A stretch of DNA of 64,000 bases, taken from assembly GCA_014204635.1 (NCBI GenBank), contig JACHLS010000014.1, forward strand, positions 1 through 64,000. Reading direction: 5' to 3'. A program made the translations under genes and the position numbers. This stretch comes from Sporosarcina luteola. Lineage in GTDB: Bacteria; Bacillota; Bacilli; Bacillales_A; Planococcaceae. The notes below the pieces were generated by a model. It was not told the DNA's origin. It made no database searches and worked only from the letters and a program-made list of their open reading frames with translations. Of this stretch, positions 62,567 to 64,000 are shown piece after piece; the first letter of the stretch is position 1, and each line of letters begins with the position of its first letter.

Positions 62567-63045
62567 AGATTGTCATATTTGAAAGTATAAGCAAGATTAT
62601 CATTACGATTGTATTTGCTTACTCCATGGATGTAGCATTTCGAGAAATTTGGTTAATCGATGCATTTGAAAGAGCATACGCGGAAGGGAGATACAATCCA
62701 GTTCATGTAGAATTAAATCTGTTCCCATTTGCTTTATGTTTTCTTCTAGTTATCATCTATATGGTGATGTCGAAGAGATTAAAACCGAGAAAAAAAACAG
62801 ATATATTGATGAAAATAGGAGAATTTCAAGATGCAGATGAACGCGAACGATTGATCACAAATAGGGCTGCTCGTACTTCTTACATGGTTGCGAGTACGGG
62901 TGGTGTAATTGCTATGATTCTTATGGTCTTTTCCACAACCATTATATATCGAGTTCCATCCTTTCCTATTTATTTATTCGCATTGATATTAATTACTTCG
63001 GCTATTGCATATGCTATAACTTGGTGTCTGGAATTTAACAAATGA
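62563..63045 (+). CDS. Membrane protein partner of the XRE repressor (DUF2178-like)
   Basis: A 160-residue protein with four predicted helices (residues 8-26, 50-72, 107-128 and 133-153). A charged cytoplasmic loop has the motif DADERERLITNRAAR (about 89-103), which is typical of membrane proteins paired with small XRE repressors. GTG start, translationally coupled to the repressor. Function unknown; such pairs respond to membrane stress in some species. Confidence 0.8.
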   Translation: MKIVIFESISKIIITIVFAYSMDVAFREIWLIDAFERAYAEGRYNPVHVELNLFPFALCFLLVIIYMVMSKRLKPRKKTDILMKIGEFQDADERERLITNRAARTSYMVASTGGVIAMILMVFSTTIIYRVPSFPIYLFALILITSAIAYAITWCLEFNK

Positions 63046-63341
63046 TCCATAGTGGCATTAGTCATTTACTCAGTGCGGCCTTGATTTATAAATTGTTGAA
63101 GAGAAACAAATAGATACTTCTTCTAATTATAATAAACGAAATTATAAGTCGTGATATGCTGTTTGAATTTCTCCTAACCGATGAAAGTTAGGAAGTATTG
63201 TGGTTCGGCAACAGAAAACATGGAATCATGATGTGCAGATGCATCTCATGATTCCATGATTTTTATAACCTCTTGTAATAAACCTCTCCTTAAATCCCTC
63301 TTCTTCTTACTTTTCATAACATCGGACCAATAAATCCATTA

Positions 63342-63779
63342 TCAATCTTCGTGATGAATAAGTACCAAGATCTTGCCTTTCTCAACGTCTGCTGAGTAGA
63401 GCTCCGCTTCCTCATCCGGAACACCTATCTCCATCAGAGCGTGCTTCAATCCGCCAGCACGGGTATTGGCTCCAACGACTGCACCTCCAATGGTGGTAAG
63501 GATTGGACCGGCAGCCAGCACGGCGCCAAGTCCCGGGACCAATACAGTGGATAATCCAACGAGCAACCCCGCTATGCCAATGGCTCCCCCAGTCGCGGCT
63601 CCCGCAATGGCACCATCCGTAGTCGAAGGTTTTACTTCCTGTGTGATGTCCGAGAGTTCTTTTATATGTTTCCCAACAACTGAAATATCCTCAGTTGAAA
63701 AGCCTTTCTCCCTTAATTCTGCAACAGCTTGAGCAGCTTGTTGTTCAGTTTCGTATACGCCGAAAACACGATTTTTCAT
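63342..63779 (-). CDS. General stress protein (YflT/DUF1269-like, glycine-rich)
   Basis: A 145-residue protein: an N-terminal domain (NRVFGVYETEQQAAQAVAEL, GFSTEDISVVGK), a central glycine/alanine-rich stretch with two short hydrophobic runs (AIAGAATGGAIGIAGLLVG, PILTTIGGAVVGAN) and the end DEEAELYSADVEKG. This is the YflT-type general stress family induced by SigB. ATG 63779 has AGGAGGTCATG upstream, which sets the start; a 23-codon relic of a related gene is at 60563. Confidence 0.85.
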   Translation of the reverse strand: MKNRVFGVYETEQQAAQAVAELREKGFSTEDISVVGKHIKELSDITQEVKPSTTDGAIAGAATGGAIGIAGLLVGLSTVLVPGLGAVLAAGPILTTIGGAVVGANTRAGGLKHALMEIGVPDEEAELYSADVEKGKILVLIHHED

Positions 63780-63815
63780 AAAACATGACCTCCTGTTAAC
63801 TCGAAATATCATTCT

Positions 63816-63841
63816 TTACCCGGTCACTTGTTTTTCTAGAC
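63816..63841 (-). promoter_or_regulatory. SigB-like promoter of the general stress gene
   Basis: On the minus strand GTCTAG (63841-63836) and GGGTAA (63821-63816) are separated by 14 bases; the SigB consensus is GTTTAA-N12-14-GGGTAT. It lies 37 bases before the start codon of a family that is controlled by SigB in B. subtilis. Confidence 0.45.
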
Positions 63842-64000
63842 ATCTGCATTTCACACTTTTAGAAGTTTAATAAATCAGAAGAATATTTTTTATAAGGCTA
63901 GAATAAACGAGTTAACAAGGTGATAAGCCTTGTTTAAAACGTAAAAATTGTAATGAGCATCCCTTGTTAATGGAAGCAACCTATAAATGCACATTGTATG

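Noticed and set aside
1..64000. CRISPR arrays, tRNA or rRNA genes, prophage structural genes
   Set aside because: No regularly spaced repeats, no cloverleaf-like sequence with a TTC-A loop, and no capsid, tail or integrase genes were seen.

Overview
The window looks like a chromosomal stretch of a low-to-moderate GC Gram-positive endospore-former relative (Bacillales; my best guess is a Planococcaceae member such as Sporosarcina or Lysinibacillus). Supporting signs are AGGAGG-type ribosome binding sites, frequent TTG and GTG starts, lipoprotein signal peptides, a lysine riboswitch (L-box), a complete MhqR quinone-stress regulon, a YqhV protein, a TxpA-like type I toxin and HTH-TPR regulators. 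The genus assignment is inference.

Layout. 1-3.2 kb: an AT-rich accessory operon of unknown function (a large helical protein plus a carbon-nitrogen hydrolase), possibly the end of a larger defence-like locus cut by the window edge. 4.0-6.5 kb: an ECF sigma factor with its membrane anti-sigma partner, then a Cu/Zn superoxide dismutase lipoprotein. 6.5-9.5 kb: a rifamycin ADP-ribosyltransferase (arr), two oxidoreductases and a broken Crp/Fnr regulator. 9.8-11.4 kb: a decayed GIY-YIG/DUF2075 gene joined to a fragment resembling the C-terminus of a reverse transcriptase. 11.7-12.8 kb: an orphan Ser/Thr kinase. 12.9-21.6 kb: an intact LTA-synthase-family gene followed by scattered pieces of paralogous copies, an IS21 istB scar and other gene remnants, among a TspO-like gene, an alpha/beta hydrolase and small genes. 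21.7-25.4 kb: a MarR repressor and an MMPL exporter with a palindrome lying on the promoter. 25.5-34.2 kb: a lipoprotein, an HTH-TPR regulator, an ABC-2 exporter and a riboswitch-controlled lysine permease (lysP); two truncated copies of the lysP 3' end lie elsewhere. 34.5-37.6 kb: small Bacillales genes, an APH-like kinase and a frameshifted hydrolase.

37.6-45.1 kb: an island bounded by two near-identical ~205-bp direct repeats. It carries an S9 peptidase, a type I toxin-antitoxin locus and an McrBC restriction system whose McrB has an EVE-like insert. 45.2-47.4 kb: an old-yellow-enzyme, an Lrp regulator and a SRPBCC protein. 47.9-50.9 kb: a lactococcin-972-type ABC exporter/immunity pair behind a small gene that encodes little more than a signal peptide. 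51.2-56.4 kb: yqhV, an M28 peptidase lipoprotein, another lipoprotein, a prolyl-4-hydroxylase-like oxygenase and a hypothetical gene with a decayed neighbour. 56.7-60.3 kb: the quinone-stress regulon (yceI, mhqR, mhqO, FMN reductase, mhqN) with MhqR boxes. 60.4-63.8 kb: a second HTH-TPR regulator with short ORFs behind it, an XRE/membrane-protein pair with a palindromic operator, and a general stress protein with a SigB-like promoter.

The main themes are envelope and redox stress (sodC, anti-sigma pair, MhqR regulon, several flavin enzymes), defence (McrBC, toxin-antitoxin, the operon at the left edge) and unusually many gene relics. I count more than ten decayed or duplicated fragments, several of them copies of intact genes in the same window.
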